Shown here piece by piece: positions 1 to 8,879 of a DNA stretch of 45,808 nt. The notes beneath the pieces are model-generated. The model was not told where the DNA came from and made no database searches. It saw only the letters and a list, made by a program, of their open reading frames with translations. Position 1 is the stretch's first letter. Each line of letters starts with the position of its first letter. Location: contig BFEA01000053.1 of assembly GCA_003427395.1 (NCBI GenBank), positions 882,247 to 928,054 of the forward strand, given 5' to 3'. The position numbers and the translations under genes were made by a program. Source of the DNA: Chara braunii (lineage: Eukaryota > Streptophyta > Charophyceae > Charales > Characeae).

Positions 1-3
1 TGT

Positions 4-82
<79 letters not shown>

Positions 83-192
83 TTTTCCATCGATTGGTCG
101 AGCAACGCAACGGCCAACAGGTAAATCTTCAGCGAACACTCCAAACCCGCGGAATAAATCTTCTGCTACAACATCGAAACATATGCTGCTAC

Positions 193-273
<81 letters not shown>

Positions 274-491
274 TGTGTGCGTGAGAGAGAGAGAGTACTT
301 CCATCGATAGCATGAGCGAAATATAACAAATTTACCGCTACAATATGGAAATATAAACTATATGCGTGTGTGTGTATGTGTGTGAGAGAGAGAGAAAGAG
401 TGAAAGAGAGAAAGAGTGATAGAGAGAGGGTAGTTTCATTGATATGATGAGCAAAATCGATTGAATCTACCTCCACAACATGGACATATAC
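1..491 (+). repeat. Composite array: 60-bp motif alternating with (TG)n(GA)n
   Basis: Three direct copies of a motif lie at about 84-186, 297-357 and 433-491. Each reads roughly CCATCGATaGGATGAGC, then 15-25 variable bases, then an ACCGCTACAACATGG-like block ending in AAATATA. After the first and second copies comes a (TG)n tract and then a (GA)n tract (196-294 and 364-432), and the window opens with another (TG)n(GA)n at 1-82. The third copy runs into a poly-T at 491-511. The microsatellites therefore occupy a fixed place relative to the motif. The long open frames here on both strands come from dinucleotide repeats and are not genes. Confidence 0.8.
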
Positions 492-840
492 TTTTTTTTT
501 TTTTTTTTTTTTGTGATAGTGAATTAATATAAGTTATCTATCACATCCAATACATGCAAGGGAAGTGGTGGGACGTCGACAATTTAGATAAGCACCTTGC
601 TGTGCTTATCACCTTCTCTCCCTTGTGTCTTCCTCCTGTTGTGCACAATTCCCCTCCTTCGTCTTTTATGCATTAGTCACTACACATTCCCCTTCTTTCA
701 CGTGATCGTTTTTTTTTGTGTGTTACATTCCTACGAGCCACTCGTTTACCCATATGATGTATCTGACTCTAGTCCTGACCTTGATCAGAATAAACCTGGC
801 CGAAATAGCGTGTCAAAATAACGTGTCAAGTTCGAATTAG

Positions 841-898
<58 letters not shown>

Positions 899-1320
899 GA
901 AGAAGAAGAAAAAAAAAAAGAAGAAAAATAAAAATAATAAGAATAAGAATAATAAAATAATAGTAATACGAAGGAAGGGAATCGAACGAAATGACCAGCT
1001 TGGAAAGAGAAAGAAGGTTAGGAAAAAAAAAAAAGGAAGATGATCGAGGAGGATTACGACCGGCAGGATGATGTCCATTAGCTTGCCTAGACTTTCCCCT
1101 CTTTTTTTTTGCAAACGTATATTATAACGAAGACTAACACATGATAGTAATAATACCAGTGATAATTAATAATTGCAAAAACAATATCAATAAAACATAT
1201 GTATGCAATCTATCTTTCTGGTAATGTACAGTCAAGATGAGGGTGTTTTGAGTTCAGGGAAACTGCACCAATCCCCTACGTCGCCTATCGGCCTTACCTC
1301 CGGCAACGTGATTTTGATCT
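492..1320. other. Noncoding, with poly-T and (AAT)n tracts
   Basis: This holds a T tract (491-511), a long (AAT)n tract at about 841-897 that grades into A/G-rich sequence to about 960, and otherwise unremarkable sequence. I see no gene. Open frames across the AAT tract are low-complexity artefacts. Confidence 0.7.
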
Positions 1321-1383
<63 letters not shown>

Positions 1384-1764
1384 TAAAAAACAGCGTCACA
1401 ACTATCTTACCACTTGTCGTCATCTTTCTCTCGCTTTCACACATACGCACACACACAGATAAACACACACACACACACACACGCACACACACACACACAC
1501 GCACACACACGTAGTAGTGTATTTTTCTGTGTTTTAGCGGTAGATTTATCAGTTTATGCTCATCCTATCGATGAAAGTACCATGCGGTAAGTCATGGGAT
1601 TGAAGACTAACTTGTTCTCTGTCTCCCTCTCTCTCATACACACACACACTCACAGACACACACGCACACACGTGAGCACCCAAACAAACAAGTGTGGTAA
1701 TATATATATTTATGTTCTAGTTGTAAATTTATTCTATTTTGCTTATCCTATCGATGAAAATAGA
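1321..1764 (-). repeat. Inverted copies of the motif with CT/CA microsatellites
   Basis: Two reverse-complement copies of the opening motif lie at about 1,518-1,580 and 1,699-1,760; both end in the signature CCTATCGATGAAA. Each is preceded on the plus strand by a CT-rich tract and then a CA-rich tract (1,323-1,510 and 1,620-1,690). Read on the minus strand this is motif, then TG, then GA, the same order as in the direct copies at 1-491. A further partial copy is at 2,344-2,376. Confidence 0.75.
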
Positions 1765-2390
1765 AAGAGGTCCGTCGGGGGGTTTAACAAACACACACAG
1801 ACACACACACATGCACACATCAACAGAAAAATTTCCACGAGAAATGAAAGTTGAAAAAACATTCCATAAAAAAAAAATCCTTCAAATTTATAAATTATCA
1901 TTCCAATGTTCGTCCAATTCTAAAATTTCTAATTTAATTTGACAATTTCCCGTCTAAATATGAGTTTTCCCTTCCAACTACATCTATTTGTTCAAAATAA
2001 AATGAAAGTCTGGACGAGTTTATAAAATATTCTAATTAGATTTTCATTTTACTACTACAACAAATATCTTCTAATTTAGATTGGATTAACCTATTTATGA
2101 CTGAAAATCCTTACTTAGAATGAAAGTGCAATTAAAATATTTCATCAACTCATCCAGACTTTCATTCCATCTCTAGCATACAGTTCAAATAAGAAGGGAT
2201 CCCCCATTCTTGGAAGGAAAGTTTTCAAGTAAGACGGAAAATTTTCAAATTGGAATGACATTTTTTCAGATGGAATGAAAATTTGAATTTTAGAATGTAA
2301 TTTTAATATAAAACAATTATTTAATTCTGGGAATTTTTTTTGTTGATGTAGTAATGTATATTTCCATGTTATAGCGGGCGAGGGCTAGGA
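1765..2390. other. AT-rich noncoding stretch
   Basis: AT-rich sequence with many short variants of GGAATGAAA and its complement, possibly the remains of a degenerate short repeat. It ends with a partial copy of the microsatellite-associated motif at 2,344-2,376. No gene is seen. Confidence 0.5.
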
Positions 2391-2397
2391 GACTTAC

Positions 2398-2597
2398 CTG
2401 TTGCTTTTATCCTCGTTCTTGTCGTCGTTGACGTTGTTGGCAGTTCGACGCTCCTCGTTGTCGAGCGCATCGGTCCGACATCGCACAAGGCAGCGCGAGA
2501 CCCTCCTGGCCGCGTCACGCAGGAGTTGGTCAAAATCCTCGTTGTGAATATACACATGGAGCTTTCGCAAGTCGCTCAGGCTGAGTTTGCCAGCCAT
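2398..2597 (-). CDS. Candidate first coding exon, unknown product
   Basis: An open frame on the minus strand begins with an ATG in good context (GGTATGGCT) at 2,597 and runs about 66 codons, opening MAGKLSLSDLRKLHVY. It ends exactly at CAG|GTAAGT, a near-perfect 5' splice site (exon end 2,398). The peptide is hydrophilic and its C-terminal part is rich in D, N, K and E. A related frame on the minus strand near 8,900 keeps LLRD, 14 residues, then DAL, with the same spacing, and a third relative near 29,080 keeps ILRD. I do not recognise the family. It lies at the edge of the long composite repeat, so it may be a captured exon or a transposon exon. No downstream exon was identified. Confidence 0.4.
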
Positions 2598-3075
2598 ACC
2601 TCTCACGAGCCCCTACGACAGGATAGGGCCTATGCGAGGCATGACTTACCTCCACCTTACGGGAGTTGTCACCTCCCTTCGGAGGTCCCTTCGGAGGGCG
2701 TATCCCCGCCGAGCTACCAGTCCACAATGCAAAAGTTAATCAGTTGCAATCGCAGAGGTGGACCAGCCGAGGGCGTTTCTCGTTCGCTGTAGCACAGGGG
2801 GTACGCGCGGTATTACGCCTCTATCGGACCCGCACGTGAACTGTCATCTTGGGGGGCTGAAGTCCCAAGCGCGACTCGACATCGGTCGACGAGGCCGTAT
2901 CCCACTCACCACGCGCACACCACTCTAACAAACATAAAAATAAAACACACACGCATACGCACACATATACAAAACAACAACGAACAAACAACGCGACAAC
3001 GCTCCTAATTTCTTCAGTAACCATCCCATAACTTTTCGACACAGAAATCGAATAGGCGATGCACACGAAACTTAG

Positions 3076-3082
3076 TATAAAA
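3076..3082 (+). promoter_or_regulatory. TATA box conserved between repeat copies
   Basis: TATAAAA stands in the same context as at 29,572-29,578. Both are followed within about 20-35 bp by a CTCATATCGACTAG block. Conservation in an otherwise diverged copy suggests the core promoter of a repeat-borne transcription unit. That function is inferred. Confidence 0.4.
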
Positions 3083-3555
3083 CCACGTGGGCGCGGTCTA
3101 CTCATATCGACTAGTAATGCAATCATTCGCAAGCAGTCGCAATGATGGCGTACTATGTACTAGTGCCCATAATCAAGCGGTCCCTCGTGGATCCGAGTAC
3201 CACTTATGACACTCAAGTGGCAAACTCGAAGTATCTTGAGGGTCTACTTCCTCACGATATTGCACGGCTGAAGGAATAGATTTGCGGCCGCCGCGAAACC
3301 TCCGGCCTTCTGGCTGAGTATCTCGCCAAGCAGGGCAAATAGGCTCTGCACGGGGGGAGATTCCTTCCATGCAGAGTCTAAGGTCTGGATGTCCTGGACA
3401 AGGACCTCGAATCCAGACCCAGAACCAACGTCCAACTAAGAAATCCCTAAGAAGCATACAACAAAATAGAGGGGGGTTTCTTTATTTTCTCGATCCCAAC
3501 CCCAATTTAACCCCTAAGCGTAGGCCCCTCAGGCCACGTGAACACCCAACATAGA

Positions 3556-3556
3556 T

Positions 3557-3601
<45 letters not shown>
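3556..3601. repeat. (CA)n(TA)n microsatellite
   Basis: A short CA tract passing into a TA tract inside the composite repeat. It has no equivalent at the corresponding place of copy 3. Confidence 0.8.
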
Positions 3602-3604
<3 letters not shown>

Positions 3605-4107
3605 GAATTAAACATGTGACGATAACTTTTCACAATCACAATGAGACTCCCCATAACCACATATATGTTTGTGATCGTAGGCAGTCAAATCCAAATCCAA
3701 ATCATAGTACATACCTGCAATCACATCAAAGAGTCAAATAAGAGTCCACGCACTACACGGAGTCAACTCCAACCAATCTCTGTACTCATACCCCTCGCTT
3801 TAGCCATGCAAGCCCCAACCTTTGTTCAACCAACCATAATTAAATACTCAGTACCTTTGTTAAATGACCATTCAATAAAAGTTCGGGTGAAACCTTAATA
3901 AAACAATAAAATCACGAGGGTTAAAGCCTTTTAGGTGGAGTATTGAGGATGTATGGAAGTTGAGTCGTAGACCGACGAATCGGCAATCGACTTGTTATCA
4001 GTGATAACAGAAGATGATCCTTATAAGATCAAGATGAATCTAGTTCCGATCTTGAATCAAACGATCAAGCGGACCTGTAACACAGACAGGACAATCCCCC
4101 ATGCTAG

Positions 4108-4415
4108 ATCCATAAGTCCATGAAGGATAATTTTCATATCACGGTCTCAGTCAAAAATCGTCCTAACTAACTAAGTCTGGGTCTACCTCTAAGCAAAGTA
4201 ATCAAGGATAGGTAGATTCTGGCAAGATCTCCTCTAGTATACCTGTCTCTTATACACATCTAGATGTGTATAAGAGACAGATCCATAAGTCCATGAAGGA
4301 TAATTTTCATATCACGGTCTCAGTCAAAAATCGTCCTAACTAACTAAGTCTGGGTCTACCTCTAAGCAAAGTAATCAAGGATAGGTAGATTCTGGCAAGA
4401 TCTCCTCTAGTATAC
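4108..4415. other. Assembly chimera: Nextera junction adapter between duplicated 135 bp
   Basis: Positions 4,243-4,261 read CTGTCTCTTATACACATCT and 4,262-4,280 read its exact reverse complement. This is the Tn5 mosaic end twice, head to head, which is the 38-bp junction adapter of Nextera mate-pair libraries. The 135 bp before it (4,108-4,242) and the 135 bp after it (4,281-4,415) appear identical. The adapter and one copy should be treated as library artefact and not as genomic sequence. Confidence 0.97.
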
Positions 4416-4480
4416 AGAGTGGATTGCCAAAATCTCCACCTGTCAAAATATATTCTAACTCTTCTTAGACTAAGAAAATT

Positions 4481-5005
4481 TCGGCAGCGCTTCTCGTAGG
4501 AAAAATGTCTTTCCTGAATTTATATAAACTCAAGTATAAAAATGAAATAAATTTCTAACTCGAGAAGACTTAAATTTTGTTTAGCTTCTTGAATTAGTAA
4601 AAATTTGGACATCACTCCTTTTAGAAAGAGACACCTCCCATATTTATACTAACTCAAATTCGAACTCAAAAAATAACTTGAGTTTAACTAAGACAGAATT
4701 CAACCAACTCTTTAGTTTTGCAGAAATTCCGGCAGCACTCCCTTTAGAAAGACGCTATTCCAAAATTCATACATAGCTAAGTTCATAATTTAAAAATACC
4801 TTTGACCTTTTAAAGTGCAATTTTTGTTTAACTCCCTAAATTAATAAAAATTTGGGCAGCATTCCATTTAGAAAATGAGACTTTCCAGATTTTTACTAAG
4901 TCATGTACAAAACTTAGGCAAGTTGAACTTTGAAAAGTCAAAATCTGACTAACTTCTTGGATTTATAGAAATTTCAACAGCGCTTCCCGTAGAGAAAGTG
5001 GCTTA
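4481..5005 (+). repeat. Degenerate tandem repeat of about 120 bp
   Basis: Five diverged units share a TTyGGCAGCGCTTCCCGTAG-like core, at about 4,481, 4,605, 4,729, 4,853 and 4,971. Each is followed by a stretch of the type TTTATACAAACTCAA. Equivalent units occur at 30,649, 30,717, 30,842 and 30,963 in copy 3, with less decay. AT-rich and noncoding. Confidence 0.7.
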
Positions 5006-5310
5006 CCAAAATTTATACAAACTCAAATATAAAATTATCTCAGAAAATGCAAAAATTGATCTACGTAAAATAAAGTTAACTCAGAAAATGCAGAAATCGA
5101 AACTAACTCCTATGACTCTAGCACGTGGCGAACAACTAAAGCAGTTACCTGTCAATTTGAAACTCAAACTAGGTAGTCATCTCACTCAACCACATGCAGG
5201 CCAAACCACAAAGGTTCTTACTTTCACCAATCCCAAGTTACCTTTGACAAACAATAGTTCATAGTCTTTCAATGAGTTATCCCTTCATACCCAGCTTACA
5301 TAGGGCATCG

Positions 5311-6129
5311 AGTTAGGTCATTCATCTTAGAAACAATGCCAACTTTTTGCCTTAGTTATACACGAACATGTTGCACAACCACTTTTCTCTTCATTTGGCA
5401 TATGACTAAGTCATTTGTCTTAGAAACAATGCTTAGTCGCCCTGATCTGTTTAAATAGCCAAGTTATATATACTTCTCTGAACTTAATCTTCAAAAGTGA
5501 GCATATGACTAGGCCATTCATCTTAGAAACAATGCTCAACCGACCCAAGTTACCTTCAATTATAGCTCCTAGTTATACTCTTTTGATTTGTGATAAGGTT
5601 ATAATCAGACCATTCATCTTAGAAACAATGTCTGGCTAGCCATGTTCTAATAAGCATATGAATATAAAAATATAGGAAGTCCTATTCCTTTGTTCACATT
5701 ATAATCTTATGACCTCAGACTTAGACCATTCATCTTAGAAATAATGTACAGTCTTTGGCCTGAACCTCTCATCAGAATAAAACAGCCAAAAGAGTTGAGT
5801 CATTCGTCTTAGAAACAATGCTCAACCCTCTTTTCTTAGCACTAAAAAAAACAGAGTACCATGAGTCAAGACCCAGAGACTGTTCAAAAGCCACCCAAAA
5901 ATAAACGGCGACCAGACCATTCATCTTAGAAATAATGTCTGACCCTCAAAGTGTGCACAAGCAATAGCCCATAGAAACAACAACCAGTCGATTCATCTTA
6001 GAAACAATGCCTGGTTAAATTAAGTAAACATAGCGACTAAGCCATTCATCTTATAAACAATGCTTGGTCCTTCAGAAAATAGAACAAAACACAGCAGTCA
6101 GGCTATTCCTCTTAGAAACAATGCCTAAC
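5311..6129 (+). repeat. Array of ten hairpins: conserved loop, variable complementary arms
   Basis: Ten units share the core CATTCATCTTAGAAACAATG with few changes. They start at 5,311, 5,404, 5,507, 5,605, 5,717, 5,794, 5,913, 5,982, 6,035 and 6,097, so spacing is 53-119 bp and the intervening sequence is unrelated. The bases on either side differ from unit to unit but pair with each other: GACTAAG with CTTAGTC (unit 2), CAGAC with GTCTG (units 4 and 7), AGACT with AGTCT (5), GTTGAG with CTCAAC (6), AACCAG with CTGGTT (8), GACTAAGC with GCTTGGTC (9, one G-U), and imperfect pairs in 1 and 10. Unit 3 pairs poorly. Each unit could form a stem of 5-8 bp with a loop of about 18-22. I know of no described family like this. 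Function unknown. Confidence 0.85.
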
Positions 6130-6149
6130 CCTATAAGACCCGTTCAAGC

Positions 6150-6900
6150 GCAAACAAAACTGCCTTCCTTCCAGCCTTCCCCCTGATGCAACCCCTTTTC
6201 ACAATCTTCTTTCAGACAACCAACAAAACTGAAACTGAAAATTGTGCATGCATTCTTTTACTTAGTCTGGGTTATGTCCTGAAAGTCAAACCGAATGTCA
6301 AAGTAGGGGTGCACTCAATATACTCAGTCAGATACATAGAAAGATGTATAGATAGGGGTTATAACTGGGTTTATAAGGGAAAGCAATGGTTATCTCTGAG
6401 TTCCCTGCCTCCAGAACCCCTCATGAGTTCCGGTAGAGCTCCCACAATCGGTGGGTTGAATCCCCACATAGTCTTAATGCGGACCTACAGGTTGCAATCC
6501 CGCCTACCGCCTTCCTCTCAGAACCAATAGACTAAACTTAGAGTAAAAAGGGCAAAAATAAATTCATAAAGTCTCTCAGATCCAAGAAGGATGCTCTCAG
6601 ACTCGGAAGAGAGGGCCTTGGTTCCTTGATGCTCCTGAGGGTCCCGCAATGATGGCCAAAATGCGCAACCGCTGATCAAACTGAGGTCAAACTGCTGCCT
6701 GTTGACCTTCTGACGACTCCCCACATCATAGCAATAACCCCCTCCGAACTAATCAGCCACTCTTCGCAGAGCATGACCTGAAATATACTGGCTACATGTA
6801 GGTCTTAATCACCCCCGCGGACGTCGTGCTGCTGCTTCGTTCCGCAGCAAACGGCATTACTGGTCAACAGGTAGGTCTGCTCTGTCTCCCTACGAAATGC
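6150..6900 (+). repeat. Composite repeat block C, copy 1
   Basis: Matches 9,110-9,600 and 32,330-32,660. Shared landmarks are ATTATGTCCTGAAAGTCAAA, AAAGTAGGGGTGCA, TTCCCTGCCTCC, CCGCCTTCCTCTCAGAACCA and GGTCCCGCAATGATGGCC. No open frame is preserved across the copies, so the 114-codon frame at 6,186 is not treated as a gene. It ends near CAACAGGTAGGT, a splice-donor-like site. Confidence 0.7.
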
Positions 6901-7621
6901 AAATCCTTATTAAAAACCAGCAGCCCCAACGTTATTCCCATGCCAGAAATGCACTGATATCTGGCTCACAAAGCGCCAAGGCACTGAATCCGAATGTCAA
7001 TGAAGACACACTCTTGCTACCACAGACTATGTACCCAGAGCCCTCCTACTTCGTGTCCAGCGTCCAAATTACTACCACTACTACTACACCACTACCAACA
7101 ACCTTCAAATTGACAATGCACCCTTCTAGCATCGACAACAACAATCGAAGTGCATGACGCCTGCTGATCTTGTAGCCCCCCGTCCAAACCAGGTACGTAC
7201 TCTCACGTCATCATCCTCACCCCTCTTGCCATAACCTGTCCAAGTACTTTCATGCCCGATATACCCGGTTGCAAGCTTGTACCTATCTTTTCACATGCAC
7301 CTACTGTAACAACGGCCATGCCCTCTGCTCTCTCTTCCTCTCCCACGTGTACCCGTTTGCATCTTTCACGTCCGCTCTCCTGCTGACCTGCACGTACTCG
7401 TCTGCCCGGTGTGCTCTTCATCCCTGTCGCTACGACGAACACAGTCGGGATCACGACGGGGCAGCAGACGATTACCTTCGGAGTAGCGGCGCAGGTGACC
7501 CTAACGTCAATCGGCACCTATCCCCCCTTCCTTTCTCTTCTAATCCTAGCGCGAGTACGGACTAAGGAGCTGTTCAATGCGGAAGTCTTCGCGCGCGCCA
7601 AGCGGAGAGAGCTGCTACTCT
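6901..7621. other. Noncoding part of the composite repeat
   Basis: Moderately GC-rich, with no frame I can support. Open frames on both strands around 7,200-7,630 overlap each other and show no recognisable domain. A donor-like CAGGTACGT is at about 7,190. Confidence 0.4.
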
Positions 7622-7855
7622 CGTCGATCAGGTGAGCAAAATTGGCATGAATCTTCCGCCGCAGTATAGAAATATACGCAACTTTCCAGCCATTCACGCA
7701 GTGAGACATGAAGAGACTGCTTCGGTCGCTGGGATAAGCAACGCACCAACGCATAGGTAAATCTCTAACCCTATGACTATCCTTCCGTTACTTCCATCGG
7801 TAGGACGAGCAAACTGAATGAACCTACCACCTGAACATGGAAAGATACATCGCCA
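7622..7855 (+). repeat. Two copies of the microsatellite-associated motif, without microsatellites
   Basis: Copies at about 7,622-7,680 (GATCAGGTGAGCAAAATTGG ... GAAATATACGC) and 7,793-7,855 (CCATCGGTAGGACGAGCAAA ... ATGGAAAGATACATCG). Both belong to the motif family seen at 84-491 and 1,518-1,760, and again at 33,866 and 34,792. Confidence 0.65.
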
Positions 7856-7983
7856 TATCCCGAAACCTCTCTTAGCGGCCGTGCAGCCCCCGCAGCCGGT
7901 ACCAATCAAACCATTGCTTGGATCGAAAATCTGTCGAGGCCAATCGGTTCGCAGCGCGCCAGAACCCCGGAACTGCCTCTTTC

Positions 7984-8360
7984 CTCACTCAAATTTGTTA
8001 AAAAACGAGTGAGATATGTCCTTTCTCCTCTTCTTCCTTCCCCTTCTGCCATATCTCGGCGTATGGTACTTTCCTACTAACTTCTACTCTACTAACTCTC
8101 TACTAAAACTAACCTTGGATTCGATCTCGCCTTGCCTCAAAACCCCAACTTGGCAACTTAGATTGTTCAAAACAGTCGTGAGATGGGTGCGACGTACTAA
8201 CTTCGACCCCTCACCATGTCCTCTTCAACACTTCTCACGCAGCCATTACCACTTCTAGCACTTACCTTACTAATCTAATGCTAAAACTAACACCATCACT
8301 GCAGTCGCCCTGCAAAAACGCCCCGAAAACATCCTTCTACTCGCCCGATTCTATTAAGAA
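7984..8360 (+). repeat. Hairpin family B, copy-1 units
   Basis: Three units about 170-190 bp apart have complementary arms around an A/T-rich loop: CTCACTC with GAGTGAG (7,986 to about 8,012), GATTGTT with AACAGTC (about 8,161-8,177, one G-U) and CGATTC with GAATCG (8,347-8,364). The right arm is usually followed by a GAGyGrG-type stretch and then a pyrimidine-rich segment. Related units are at about 10,866 and at 34,948-35,340. Confidence 0.5.
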
Positions 8361-8879
8361 TCGAGCGGGTTGCGCATATCTTACCGCGCCTTGTCCTGCG
8401 ACCCCCATAACTCACCGACTTCATTTTTAACTTCTTAACGTACCCTGCGCCGTTTAATGTCCAGTTTCATTCCTTCCCTCCACTGCTTTGTCCTCACCCG
8501 TCGCCCCTCGTTCGGTTTGTCGCTGCCTTCCTCAACCCGACAACACTTCGCTGTTTGGCACTCTGCCTCCTCTTACTATTAACACAGTCTCCGTTTCGCA
8601 GTGGCCCGACACCGCTCAACTTAATCCGATCCTACTACTCATGGGCGACGATCCGAAAACGGTCGATTATTAGACGGTCGACTAATCTTTCGTCCCTATA
8701 CCCCGTTCAACAAGTAGTATGGCCCGCTGGTCTCATTGCCAGCCCGCTACAGTCCCACCTCGCCCCGCTGTACTCCGGTTGAGCCCACCACCCTCTTGGG
8801 CCCCTAACGGCTACCCACACACAGACCGTAGTCGAGGTGTTGAGCGCATCAGCTCCCACCTTTTTCGCAAAGGCGGGAG

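Larger units (their letters stand above)
2480..8470 (+). repeat. Long composite repeat, copy 1
   Basis: This segment is collinear with 29,060-35,420 and in part with 8,880-10,950. Shared blocks in order are: GTCACGCAGGA and the CCCCTACGACAGGAT region (2,514-2,640); the GCCGAGCTACCAGTCCACAA region (2,700-3,450) with a TATA box; a block ending in TAACAGAAGATGATCC (about 4,000); a degenerate 120-bp repeat (4,481-5,005); a tandem array that differs between copies; block C (6,150-6,900); and the ATCTTCC..GGAAGATACAT motif and hairpins (7,622-8,360). No long open frame is shared between copies. It may be a large noncoding retrotransposon derivative, but I found no LTR pair. Confidence 0.65.

Noticed and set aside
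4-476. Open frames on both strands over the opening region
   Set aside because: They are translations of TG and GA dinucleotide repeats.
785-1114. 109-codon minus-strand frame rich in Leu and Phe
   Set aside because: It reads through the (AAT)n and A-rich tract, so the composition is an artefact and not a membrane protein.
5311-6129. CRISPR-like array (regular core with variable spacers)
   Set aside because: Spacers vary from 53 to 119 bp, the window is clearly eukaryotic, there are no cas genes, and the variable part next to the core is complementary rather than random.
6420-6500. tRNA-like stretch with GGTAGAGC and GGTTGCAATCC
   Set aside because: The A-box and B-box-like words are not preserved together in the copies at 9,360 and 32,420 and no cloverleaf closes.
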